From NCBI GenBank assembly GCA_903939515.1, contig CAJAHH010000010.1, positions 140,604-204,603 of the forward strand: a stretch of DNA of 64,000 nt, written 5' to 3'. Below the pieces are notes generated by a model. It worked only from the letters and a program-made list of their open reading frames with translations, ran no database searches and had not been told where the DNA came from. Both the position numbers and the translations under genes were made by a program. This document shows positions 1 to 6,382 of this stretch, one piece after another. The stretch comes from an uncultured Verrucomicrobiota bacterium (GTDB lineage Bacteria; Verrucomicrobiota; Verrucomicrobiia; Limisphaerales; UBA9464). Every line of letters starts with the position of its first letter. Within the stretch, counting starts at the first letter, position 1.

Positions 1-350
1 CCCTCAGCCGGATGACCATCGTCACCCGAGGGGATGACGCCACCGTTGAGCAAATTTGCAAACAGCTCGAGAAGCTCATCGATTCAGTCAAGATCGTAAA
101 CTACAGCAAGACGGACTACATCGATCGCGAACTGGTCCTCGTCCGCGTGTCGGCCAATGGCCAGAACCGTGCTGAGATCTGCCAACTGGCCGAACTCTTC
201 CGCGCCAAGGTGGTCAACGTGCAACCCGACAACATCGTCATCGAAATCACCGGGGCCGAAACTAAGATCAACCAGTTCCTGCTGCTGGTGAAGGATTTCG
301 GCATTCTCGACCTCACCCGCACCGGTGTGGTCGCCCTGCCCCGGAACTGA
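1..350 (+). CDS. ilvN: Acetolactate synthase small (regulatory) subunit, C-terminal part
   Basis: Regulatory subunit of acetolactate synthase, first shared enzyme of branched-chain amino acid synthesis; it binds the catalytic IlvB/IlvI subunit and mediates valine feedback. The reading frame is open to the left edge (codons from base 3 read L-S-R before the first Met at 12), so the N-terminal ACT domain, about 45 residues, lies outside the window. What is visible starts at the conserved SRMTIVTRGDD segment and contains the C-terminal ACT-like domain, ending in a short RTGVVALPRN tail. The normal family length is about 160 residues. A strong hairpin terminator follows within 41 bases, so this is the last gene of its transcript; ilvB/ilvI would be expected upstream. 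Confidence 0.93.
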   Translation, partial: LSRMTIVTRGDDATVEQICKQLEKLIDSVKIVNYSKTDYIDRELVLVRVSANGQNRAEICQLAELFRAKVVNVQPDNIVIEITGAETKINQFLLLVKDFGILDLTRTGVVALPRN

Positions 351-390
351 GCCTGCGGATTCTCGCCTATCGGCGGAGAATCCGGTCACA

Positions 391-417
391 AAAAAGCCCG
401 CCTCACGGCGGGCTTTT
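391..417. terminator. Bidirectional intrinsic terminator between ilvN and the peroxidase gene
   Basis: A GC-rich stem (AGCCCGCC / GGCGGGCT with a TCAC loop) is flanked by an A run on the left and a T run on the right, so it can end transcription from ilvN (plus) and from the convergent peroxidase gene (minus). A second, weaker inverted repeat (GATTCTCGCC / GGCGGAGAATC) lies just upstream at about 358-382. Confidence 0.9.
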
Positions 418-492
418 TCGTTTAGAACGGCTTTGGCCTGCGGGAAAGTCCGGATGAACCGAACCCCGGTCTCCGAACCCGCAGAGGACAAA

Positions 493-1053
493 TCACTTCG
501 CCTTCAATGCCGCCTCAATGGCTGCGACCACCTCGGTGGCATCGGGCTGAGTGCGAGGGCTGAAGCGATGCAGCACCTTGCCATCACGACCCACGAGGAA
601 CTTACCAAAGTTCCACTCGATCGGGCCCGGGAACGCTGCCTCTTTGCCTGAGAGCACCGAGTACAAGGGGTGCTGCTCCGGCGGGTTGACGTTCAGTTTG
701 GCGAAGAGCGGGAAGCTCACCGAGTACTTGGTCGAGCAGAAGCTCTTAATCTCATCGGCCGTGCCCGGCTCCTGAGCTCCGAACTGATTGCACGGAAATC
801 CGAGCACCTCGAGACCCTGCCCGTGGTACTTCTTATAGAGTGCTTCCAACTGCTTGTACTGCGGGGTCAGACCACATTGCGAGGCAACGTTGACCACCAA
901 CAGCACCTTACCGGAGTAGGCTTTGAGGGAGGTGTCCTTACCGTCGATGTCCTTAAGTTTGACCTCTTGGAGAGGAGTGGATGCGATCATAGTGAAGGTA
1001 GTTGCGGCCAGAGCGACGACGCGGATCAGGCCGGTAATAAGGGAACTATTCAT
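493..1053 (-). CDS. Glutathione peroxidase family thiol peroxidase, exported
   Basis: Reduces hydroperoxides using a thiol; bacterial members usually take electrons from thioredoxin rather than glutathione. The 186-residue protein has a hydrophobic N-terminal segment (about residues 8-25) that looks like a signal peptide, so it probably acts in the periplasm. The family signatures are present: NVASQCGLT with the peroxidatic Cys60, LGFPCNQFG with the catalytic Gln90, a further Cys106 in FCSTKY at the position of the resolving cysteine of thioredoxin-dependent members, and WNFGKFL near the C-terminus. The active site carries cysteine, not selenocysteine. The gene is convergent with ilvN and divergent from rsmD. 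The start ATG gives a good signal peptide. Confidence 0.92.
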   Translation of the reverse strand: MNSSLITGLIRVVALAATTFTMIASTPLQEVKLKDIDGKDTSLKAYSGKVLLVVNVASQCGLTPQYKQLEALYKKYHGQGLEVLGFPCNQFGAQEPGTADEIKSFCSTKYSVSFPLFAKLNVNPPEQHPLYSVLSGKEAAFPGPIEWNFGKFLVGRDGKVLHRFSPRTQPDATEVVAAIEAALKAK

Positions 1054-1143
1054 GAATTGAAATGTTACCCCATCTCGCAGGGAGTCAACCGTGCGCTTTC
1101 AACCGATGCTTGCCGGCCGGGCGCTGAGGCCCACTCTCAGGCC

Positions 1144-1734
1144 GTGCGCATTATCGGAGGACTGGCTGCAGGCCGACTATTGAAGGTTCCAGAAGGACTC
1201 GGAGTCCGCCCCACGCCCGACAAGGTCAAACTGGCGGTTTTCAACAGCCTGGGAGCCTTCTTAGATGGAGCACGGGTCTTGGACTTGTTCGCCGGCAGCG
1301 GAGCCCTTGGTCTAGAATGCCTGAGTCGCGGCGCTCGAGAAATGGTCAGCATCGAGAAGTCTGAGAAACACGCCCGATTCTTCCGCCAAAATCTCGCCGC
1401 CTCAGGCTTACCCGTCACTGCGGTAACTTTGCGCGTCCAGGATGTGTTTTTGGTGTTTCCCCAACTGGCGCAAAGCGGACGCCAATTTGACCTCATCATC
1501 GCCGACCCTCCCTATGGCGAGAAGAACGTCGGCCGTCGATCGACCTCCCTCGCCCAATTGCTGCTCGATGACATCGTGTTGCCAGGACTTTTGGCACCCG
1601 GCGGGTTGTTCGTGGCGGGCCACACCAAGCGCGACACCCTGGAGATCCCCGCCACCTGGAAGGAGCGCAAAGACATGCGACACGGCGACACGGTGATGCG
1701 ATTTCTGGAGCGCCCCGATGAGAAACGCGATTGA
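1144..1734 (+). CDS. rsmD: 16S rRNA (guanine(966)-N2)-methyltransferase RsmD
   Basis: Class I SAM-dependent methyltransferase that modifies G966 of 16S rRNA during 30S assembly. The start is taken as GTG at 1144 because this yields the usual VRIIGGLAAGRLL opening; the frame is open further upstream but contains no ATG near this point. The SAM-binding motif LDLFAGSGALGLECLSRGA and the catalytic motif DPPYGEK (motif IV, NPPY class) are visible. The length of 196 residues is normal. Its 3' end overlaps the next gene by 17 bases, suggesting co-translation. The ribosome binding site is weak. Confidence 0.93.
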   Translation: MRIIGGLAAGRLLKVPEGLGVRPTPDKVKLAVFNSLGAFLDGARVLDLFAGSGALGLECLSRGAREMVSIEKSEKHARFFRQNLAASGLPVTAVTLRVQDVFLVFPQLAQSGRQFDLIIADPPYGEKNVGRRSTSLAQLLLDDIVLPGLLAPGGLFVAGHTKRDTLEIPATWKERKDMRHGDTVMRFLERPDEKRD

Positions 1735-2692
1735 ACTCCTCATGGCCGCCATCGCTCTCGCCTGCCTGGGGATGACTTCGATGGCCGCCGAACCCGATCT
1801 GGCCGGCCACACATCGGCCTCGCATTCCCTGGCCTTGCAGCGCTCGGTGGATAACGCCGTTGCCAAGACCTTGGCCCGCACTTGGAACCCGCCGCTTCAG
1901 GCCCAGCAACTCGCCGTCACGGCCGTGGATTTGAGCGAGCCCCAGAAGCCCACCTTCGCCTCGGCCCGAGGAACGGAACCCGTCTACCCGGCGAGCGTCA
2001 TCAAGCTGTTCCATCAAGCCGCCGTGCATCGCTGGATGGAGGACCGGAAAATTCAAGATACGGCCGAGGTGCGACGGGCCCTCCGCGACATGATCGTGGA
2101 GTCGTACAACGAGCCCACCCACTACCTCATCGATCTCCTCACCGGCACCACCAGCGGACCAGAACTGCCCGAAGCGGACCTGAAGACCTGGTGGGAACGG
2201 CGTAACGCGGTGAATCGCTGGTTCCATTCCATGGGTTATCCGAGCGCGATCAACGCCAGCAAGAAGCCCTGGTGCGAAGGCCCGTATGGGCGGGAAAGTC
2301 AGGCCATCGCCGCCTATGAACCCCGGCGCAATTTCCTGACCACCGAAGCCACGGCGCGCCTGATGCTTGAGATGGCGTTGGGGCAGTGCGTCAACCCCGA
2401 CCGATCGCGCCAGATGCTAGAGCTCATGGCCCGGGATTTCACCGCACCGGCCACCGACCCCGAAGACCAAGCCCACGGGTACACCGGACTCGCACTAAAG
2501 CCCGGAACGAAGCTGTGGTCCAAGTGTGGTCTGACTAGTCAGACCCGCCACGATGCCGCCCTGGTGGAACTCCCCTCCGGCAAACGCATCATCCTGGTCA
2601 TTTTCACCACCGACCACGCCACCGAACGGGACATCATCCCCACCGTGGCCCGGGAAATTCTCACCTCGATCGGCTCTCCGCCCCAACCTTGA
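1718..2692 (+). CDS. Secreted class A beta-lactamase-like serine hydrolase
   Basis: A protein of 324 residues with a signal peptide (about residues 1-23, ending SMA-A). It has the three-motif layout of the penicillin-recognising serine hydrolases: SxxK as PASVIK (Ser93, Lys96), an SxN motif as SYN (Ser129-Asn131), and a K-T-G equivalent written KCG (Lys269-Gly271). These families either hydrolyse beta-lactams or cut/transfer peptidoglycan peptides; the sequence does not decide between them. The Thr-to-Cys change in the third motif is unusual. The gene overlaps rsmD by 17 bases, and most likely shares its transcript. Confident of the fold, unsure of the substrate. Confidence 0.82.
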   Translation: MRNAIELLMAAIALACLGMTSMAAEPDLAGHTSASHSLALQRSVDNAVAKTLARTWNPPLQAQQLAVTAVDLSEPQKPTFASARGTEPVYPASVIKLFHQAAVHRWMEDRKIQDTAEVRRALRDMIVESYNEPTHYLIDLLTGTTSGPELPEADLKTWWERRNAVNRWFHSMGYPSAINASKKPWCEGPYGRESQAIAAYEPRRNFLTTEATARLMLEMALGQCVNPDRSRQMLELMARDFTAPATDPEDQAHGYTGLALKPGTKLWSKCGLTSQTRHDAALVELPSGKRIILVIFTTDHATERDIIPTVAREILTSIGSPPQP

Positions 2693-2835
2693 TCCTCCGG
2701 TTCTCAGTTTCGGATCCCATCGCCCGCCGTCGGAACACGTTTGAACCGACCGCCCTCAAGGCCGCCCGGTGAGGGCACTGAGCCTACAGCGCACCACCAA
2801 CCCGCAACGTCACCCTGAAGGCCAGAGTCCCCCGC

Positions 2836-2902
2836 CCTTACCCACCTTCGCGGCGCTTCCGGTCCGCCAGGATCGAGTCCTCTCGGCCCGTTTTTTGCCC
2901 AA
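2836..2902. repeat. Dispersed repeat A, copy 1
   Basis: Shares with 3404-3476 and 4729-4795 a segment that begins with CTTACCCACCTTCGCGGCG and continues to GATCGAGTCCTCTCGG. The part from 2871 to 2902 (32 bases, ending GTTTTTTGCCCAA) is identical to 3445-3476. The three copies bracket the IS remnant and the Rpn-family gene. Confidence 0.75.
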
Positions 2903-2981
2903 TTCCTCGGCAACCAAGATTCGGCCCACTGCTCATCCGCCGACCCCAGCGACAGACGCAAGCCTCCTTGGACAGTTCGCT

Positions 2982-3071
2982 GCGGCATTCCCCTCGCGGG
3001 TGGGGAGAACGAAGCCCGTGGCGATGATGACTCGGGCGTGATCGGACCATCCCCACGTGGGTGGGGAGAAC
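2982..3071 (-). CRISPR. Two-repeat, one-spacer CRISPR remnant with type I-E-like repeats
   Basis: Two 29-base repeats (2982-3010 and 3043-3071) flank a 32-base unique spacer (3011-3042), exactly the 29/32 geometry of type I-E arrays. On the plus strand both end in the identical GGGTGGGGAGAAC; the second reads CGGACCATCCCCACG before it, very close to known I-E repeats (CGGTTCATCCCCACG... in the same orientation). The two match at 21 of 29 positions; differences lie almost entirely at the left end. Read on the minus strand, that is the 3' end of the distal repeat, where terminal repeats of real arrays usually decay. No cas gene lies in the window. Confidence 0.6.
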
Positions 3072-3169
3072 TCGATGAGGACCGTTCAGGTCCTCAGGAG
3101 AATTGATGGTGAGCTCCCGCGAGGGTCCATTGCGGTTGCCTCGATTTCTCGGACGGTGAGGAAGGGAGA

Positions 3170-3376
3170 TTGATTACCTTGAAGCCCATCAAAGAATCCC
3201 CTCCAAAAACCCGCCGCAAGTTCGACACCACCTTCAAGCGCGAGGCTGTCGGCAACTGGCTTTGCAGTGGCAAATCCGCTGCCGTCGTCGCCAAGGAACT
3301 CGGTCTCACAGAAGGACTGCTCTTCGCCTGGCGCAAGCTCCTGCCCCCCCCCCGACGACGCTGGGGGGAGAAATAA
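3170..3376 (+). pseudogene. IS3/IS911-type transposase OrfA fragment
   Basis: A short frame of 68 codons whose residues RRKFDTTFKREAV...AAVVAKELGL...AWRKL match the helix-turn-helix N-terminus of IS3-family OrfA (HTH_Tnp_1). OrfA is normally about 90-110 residues and followed by an overlapping OrfB with a DDE domain; neither the leucine-zipper part nor any OrfB follows. There is no ATG; starts would be TTG at 3170 or 3179, after a GGGAG. The frame ends just past a run of ten C (about 3346-3355), a likely frameshift site. Best read as a decayed insertion sequence remnant in the repeat-rich patch. Confidence 0.6.
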
Positions 3377-3403
3377 TTGTCGTTGAACATGGCGTGAGAA
3401 CCG

Positions 3404-3476
3404 CCACCTTCGCGGCCCCGCCGGGTCGCCCACCTCCCGGTGGAGATCGAGTCCTCTCGGCCCGTTTTTTGCCCAA
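3404..3476. repeat. Dispersed repeat A, copy 2
   Basis: Contains CCACCTTCGCGG, CGCCCACCTCCCGGTGGAG and the segment GATCGAGTCCTCTCGG, shared with copies at 2836-2902 and 4729-4795. Its last 32 bases are identical to those of copy 1. It lies immediately downstream of the IS fragment. Confidence 0.75.
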
Positions 3477-3487
3477 CTCAGATGAAG

Positions 3488-3557
3488 GGGGAATGGACGG
3501 TAAGACACCATCCCTACCAGATGCACGGGGATGAACGGTGAGACACCGCCCCTACCG
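3488..3557. repeat. Repeat B, two tandem copies upstream of the Rpn gene
   Basis: Two imperfect copies (3488-3519 and 3527-3557) of a unit reading GGGGAATGGACGGTGAGAC followed by ACCGCCCCTACC. The same unit recurs at 4655-4685, and in diverged form at 4693-4737, on the other side of the Rpn gene. It can be read as a short peptide (MDGETPPLP), which artificially extends the Rpn reading frame upstream. Confidence 0.75.
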
Positions 3558-3608
3558 ACTGTCGCTTTGTTGAAAGGTTCAGTCGGGGCCGAGCGAATAA
3601 CTGGGGAC

Positions 3609-4634
3609 ATGGCCAAGCCGCTCAATCACGACAGCCCTTGGAAAGACACCATCGAACAGTTCACCCGGTCTTTCCTTGAAGTCACCTTTCCCGAGGTCGC
3701 CGCCGGCATCGATTGGTCAGTCCAGCCCGAATCACTCGAGCAAGAACTCCGCGAGATTACCCCGGCCTCCGAGGTCGGGGCCAAGCGGGTCGACAAACTT
3801 CTCAAAGTCCGCCTCCTCGATGGCACCGACCAGTGGCTCTACATTCACATCGAGGTCCAGATGCACTACGACCCCGGTCTGCCCAAGCGCCTTTTCATCT
3901 ACCACTACCGCATCTTCGACAAATACGGCGTCAGCCCGCTCACCCTTGCCATCCTCGGAGACACTAGCCGGAAATGGCGCCCCACATCCTACCACTACCA
4001 ATCCCTCGGCTGCGGCATCACCTTCCTCTTCCTCATCTGCAAGACCATCGACTTCAGGGGCAAGCTCGACGACCCGCGCTACCGGCACCAACAAACACTC
4101 TTCGTTATTGCCGCCCATCTCGGTACCCAAGAACACCGGCGGAACCCACAGAACCTCTTCGCCTGCCTCCTCGAACTCACCGTCAAACTTGGCAACGAGG
4201 GATACTCCCCATCGGAAATCCAACAATTGCACCGCCTGATCGACTGGTTGATGCCGCTGCCCGGCGCGCTTAAGCTCCAGTTCAGAAACCAACTCCAGCA
4301 ACGCCTAACCGACAAAACCATGCCCCACATCACCCTCTTCGAAGAACTCGCCCTTAAAGAAGGCCTTGAGAAAGGCATCCAGAAAGGCATCCAGAAAGGC
4401 ATCCAGAAAGGCATCCAGAAAGGTCTCTTGGAAGGCCGCCAGGAAGGCCTTGAAAAAGGCATCGTCCAAACCGCCCGCGAGGCGATTCTTGATGTTCTCG
4501 ACTCTCGGTTCGGCGAAGTGTCTGACGCCGTCCGCGAGCGCATTAACACCCTCGACGATGATCGCACCCTCAGGGATCTGCTGCGCCGCGCTGCCCGAGT
4601 ACCCAGCCTCACCGAATTTTCAGTCGGTCTGTGA
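3609..4634 (+). CDS. Rpn-family recombination-promoting nuclease / putative transposase
   Basis: Belongs to the PD-(D/E)XK Rpn/YhgA-like group, DNA endonucleases that stimulate RecA-independent recombination and are often called putative transposases. From the ATG at 3609 (GGGG five bases upstream) the protein has 341 residues. The nuclease core is seen as GIDWS, then RVDKLLKVRL and WLYIHIEVQ, where Asp and Glu-x-Gln would be the catalytic residues; the usual Lys is replaced by Gln, as in many relatives. A Lys/Gly-rich repeat (four KGIQ units) precedes a C-terminal domain like DUF4351 (REAILDVLDSRFGEV). The frame is open up to 3531, but that extension lies in repeat B. Repeats A and B flank the gene on both sides. 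Confidence 0.85.
   Translation: MAKPLNHDSPWKDTIEQFTRSFLEVTFPEVAAGIDWSVQPESLEQELREITPASEVGAKRVDKLLKVRLLDGTDQWLYIHIEVQMHYDPGLPKRLFIYHYRIFDKYGVSPLTLAILGDTSRKWRPTSYHYQSLGCGITFLFLICKTIDFRGKLDDPRYRHQQTLFVIAAHLGTQEHRRNPQNLFACLLELTVKLGNEGYSPSEIQQLHRLIDWLMPLPGALKLQFRNQLQQRLTDKTMPHITLFEELALKEGLEKGIQKGIQKGIQKGIQKGLLEGRQEGLEKGIVQTAREAILDVLDSRFGEVSDAVRERINTLDDDRTLRDLLRRAARVPSLTEFSVGL
4371..4418 (+). repeat. 12-bp in-frame tandem repeat inside the Rpn gene
   Basis: Four perfect copies of AAAGGCATCCAG (4371-4382, 4383-4394, 4395-4406, 4407-4418), followed by a diverged fifth. They encode KGIQ units in a linker between nuclease core and C-terminal domain. Perfect copies suggest recent slippage; copy number should vary between strains. 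Confidence 0.95.
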
Positions 4635-4654
4635 ATCCACCCCTCGGCAAGCCC

Positions 4655-4795
4655 GGGGAATGGACGGTGAGACACCGCCCCTACCGGTTACAGGGGAATG
4701 GATGGTGGGTTACCATCGCGAGCGATGGCCCTTACCCGCCTTCGCGGCGCGTCCGGGCCGCCCACCTCCCGGTGGAGATCGAGTCCTCTCGGTCC
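4655..4795. repeat. Repeat B (two copies) plus repeat A copy 3 downstream of the Rpn gene
   Basis: Starts 21 bases after the Rpn stop codon. Repeat B lies at 4655-4685 and, diverged, at 4693-4737; repeat A follows at about 4729-4795 with TTCGCGGCGCGTCCGGGCCG and CACCTCCCGGTGGAGATCGA. With the upstream copies, the Rpn gene is enclosed by direct repeats of the same sequence family. Confidence 0.7.
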
Positions 4796-4861
4796 GCACG
4801 TGGCCACCGGCGCTTTCGGAGAAATCGCCACGCCCTACCGCCCTCAGAGAGGGCTCGGATC

Positions 4862-6223
4862 TTAGCTCAACTGATCGAGGCGGCCGGTGCTGTCGCCGAG
4901 GCGCTCCGTTGGCGCGCCCATCCGGTCGAGCATCGACAAGAACAAGTTAGCCATCGGGGTGTTCTTGGCATACCGGACATGGCGTCCCGGTTTGATGGTG
5001 CCACCGCCCCGTCCTGCAAGCAGGACCGGCAAGTCGTGGTGGGCGTGGGACATGCCGTCTTCAATGGCGCTGCCGTACACGATCATCGAATTATCCAGCA
5101 GGCTGCTGCCATCAGACTCCCGCGTGTCCTGAAGCTGTTTCAGCCAAGCGGCGAATAACTGCATGTGGAAGACGTTGATCTTGGCGATCTTCTCCTTCTT
5201 GTCCTCCTTGCTCTCGTGATGAGACAGGTCGTGATGCCCCTCCTTGACCCCGATGACCGGATACGGGCGATTGCTGCCATCATGAGCCATCACGAAGGAG
5301 CCGATCCGAGTGCTGTCGGTGCGGAACGCCAACGTCATGATGTCGAACATCAACTTTACGTGATCTTCGTACTTGGCCGGAACTCCTTCCGGGCGGGTGT
5401 GGTCGGGCAACTCGACGCCCACCTTATCGGCCATGGCGATGCGGCGTTCCACATCGCGCACCGCGCTCATGTACTCGTCGAGTTTGTGCTGATCGTTGCG
5501 ACCCAGTTGGCCGTGCAGACGCTGGGCGTCCTCTAATACGAAATCGAGAACACTGGAACGCCGCGCCTGGCGCCGAGCACGCACCTCGGCCGATTCACCT
5601 GAGTCTCCCTGAGTAAACAATCGGTCGAAGGCCAGCTTCGGATCCACTTCTGGCGGCATGGGCGTGGAGCCCGAGCGCCAGGATACATTGAAGGAGTAGG
5701 CGCAGCTGTAACCCGAATCACACTGGCCGGAAAGTTGCCCTCGGTCGGTGCCCAGTTCGAGGCTGGGGAACCGGGTGTGGTTGCCCACCTTCTGGGCGGC
5801 CAATTGGTCCACAGACACGCCCACCCGGATGTCCGCGCCCTGCGTCTTGCGCGCCTGGCAGGCCGTCAAGAATGTCGCCGAAGCCCGGGCATGATCGCCG
5901 GCACCGTCGCCATTGGGGCGAGCCTTGTCGTGTGCCAACCCGCTCAGCACGGTGAGCTGGTCACGCACCGGAGCCAGTGGCTGCAAAATACGAGGCAACT
6001 CGAAGGACGAACCGGTCTGCTCGGGCGTCCAGTGCTTCATGAGAGCCCCGTTCGGGATGTACACGAAGGCCATCCTCAAGGGGGGCTTGCCCGCCGAAGC
6101 CGCAGCACCGGCTGCAGCCCCCAATGCGCGAACAGCCGGAGCCGAAGCTAGAAACGGTAACGCGACCGCGGTACCCAATCCTCGGAGAAAGGTTCGTCTC
6201 GGCTGATGTTCGAAAAGGCTCAT
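4862..6223 (-). CDS. DUF1552 domain protein, Tat-exported
   Basis: A 453-residue protein that begins with a twin-arginine signal (QPRRTFLRGLG, then a hydrophobic stretch to about residue 40), starting at the ATG at 6223; the frame is open further upstream without function. The rest is a DUF1552 domain (MAFVYIPNGALMKHWTPE near the N-terminus, FRTDSTRIGSFVMAHDGSNR and HHDLPVLLAGRGGG near the end). Members occur mainly in Planctomycetes, Verrucomicrobia and Myxobacteria and usually sit beside a cytochrome-like DUF1592/DUF1588/DUF1587 protein. No such partner is present here: the gene is followed by the repeat patch and preceded by a divergent protease gene. Biochemical role unknown. Confidence 0.9.
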   Translation of the reverse strand: MSLFEHQPRRTFLRGLGTAVALPFLASAPAVRALGAAAGAAASAGKPPLRMAFVYIPNGALMKHWTPEQTGSSFELPRILQPLAPVRDQLTVLSGLAHDKARPNGDGAGDHARASATFLTACQARKTQGADIRVGVSVDQLAAQKVGNHTRFPSLELGTDRGQLSGQCDSGYSCAYSFNVSWRSGSTPMPPEVDPKLAFDRLFTQGDSGESAEVRARRQARRSSVLDFVLEDAQRLHGQLGRNDQHKLDEYMSAVRDVERRIAMADKVGVELPDHTRPEGVPAKYEDHVKLMFDIMTLAFRTDSTRIGSFVMAHDGSNRPYPVIGVKEGHHDLSHHESKEDKKEKIAKINVFHMQLFAAWLKQLQDTRESDGSSLLDNSMIVYGSAIEDGMSHAHHDLPVLLAGRGGGTIKPGRHVRYAKNTPMANLFLSMLDRMGAPTERLGDSTGRLDQLS

Positions 6224-6382
6224 AACGATGGGGCTTTGGACGGCTGAACTTGATACCGAATTTAACCCTGTTTGAGTTGAACTCAAGGTTTCCGAGCAGA
6301 CGAAGTCGGAGTTTTCAAGTTTCCCTGAATTATCACGGCCCAAACTTTGGCGTCCGGCCCGGAATTCGTTAGACTGCACCCC

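Larger units (their letters stand above)
2693..3169. other. Gene-free accessory stretch with dispersed repeats and a CRISPR-like remnant
   Basis: No convincing gene in 477 bases. It holds one copy of a dispersed repeat (2836-2902), a pair of CRISPR-type repeats (2982-3071), and a small hairpin (GAGGACC / GGTCCTC near 3076-3096). Small open frames here have no recognisable composition or start signals. Confidence 0.7.

Noticed and set aside
670..1143. Upstream extension of the rsmD frame to an ATG at 670
   Set aside because: It lies antisense to the peroxidase gene and shows no RsmD-like residues; the family opening VRIIGG begins at the GTG at 1144.
2921..2981. A third CRISPR repeat upstream, or downstream at 3104-3132
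   Set aside because: Neither position shows more than chance similarity to the repeats at 2982-3010 and 3043-3071.
3531..3608. ATG at 3531 as start of the Rpn gene
   Set aside because: The added residues (MNGETPPLP...) are a translation of repeat B, and the ATG at 3609 has a nearby GGGG and a normal N-terminus.
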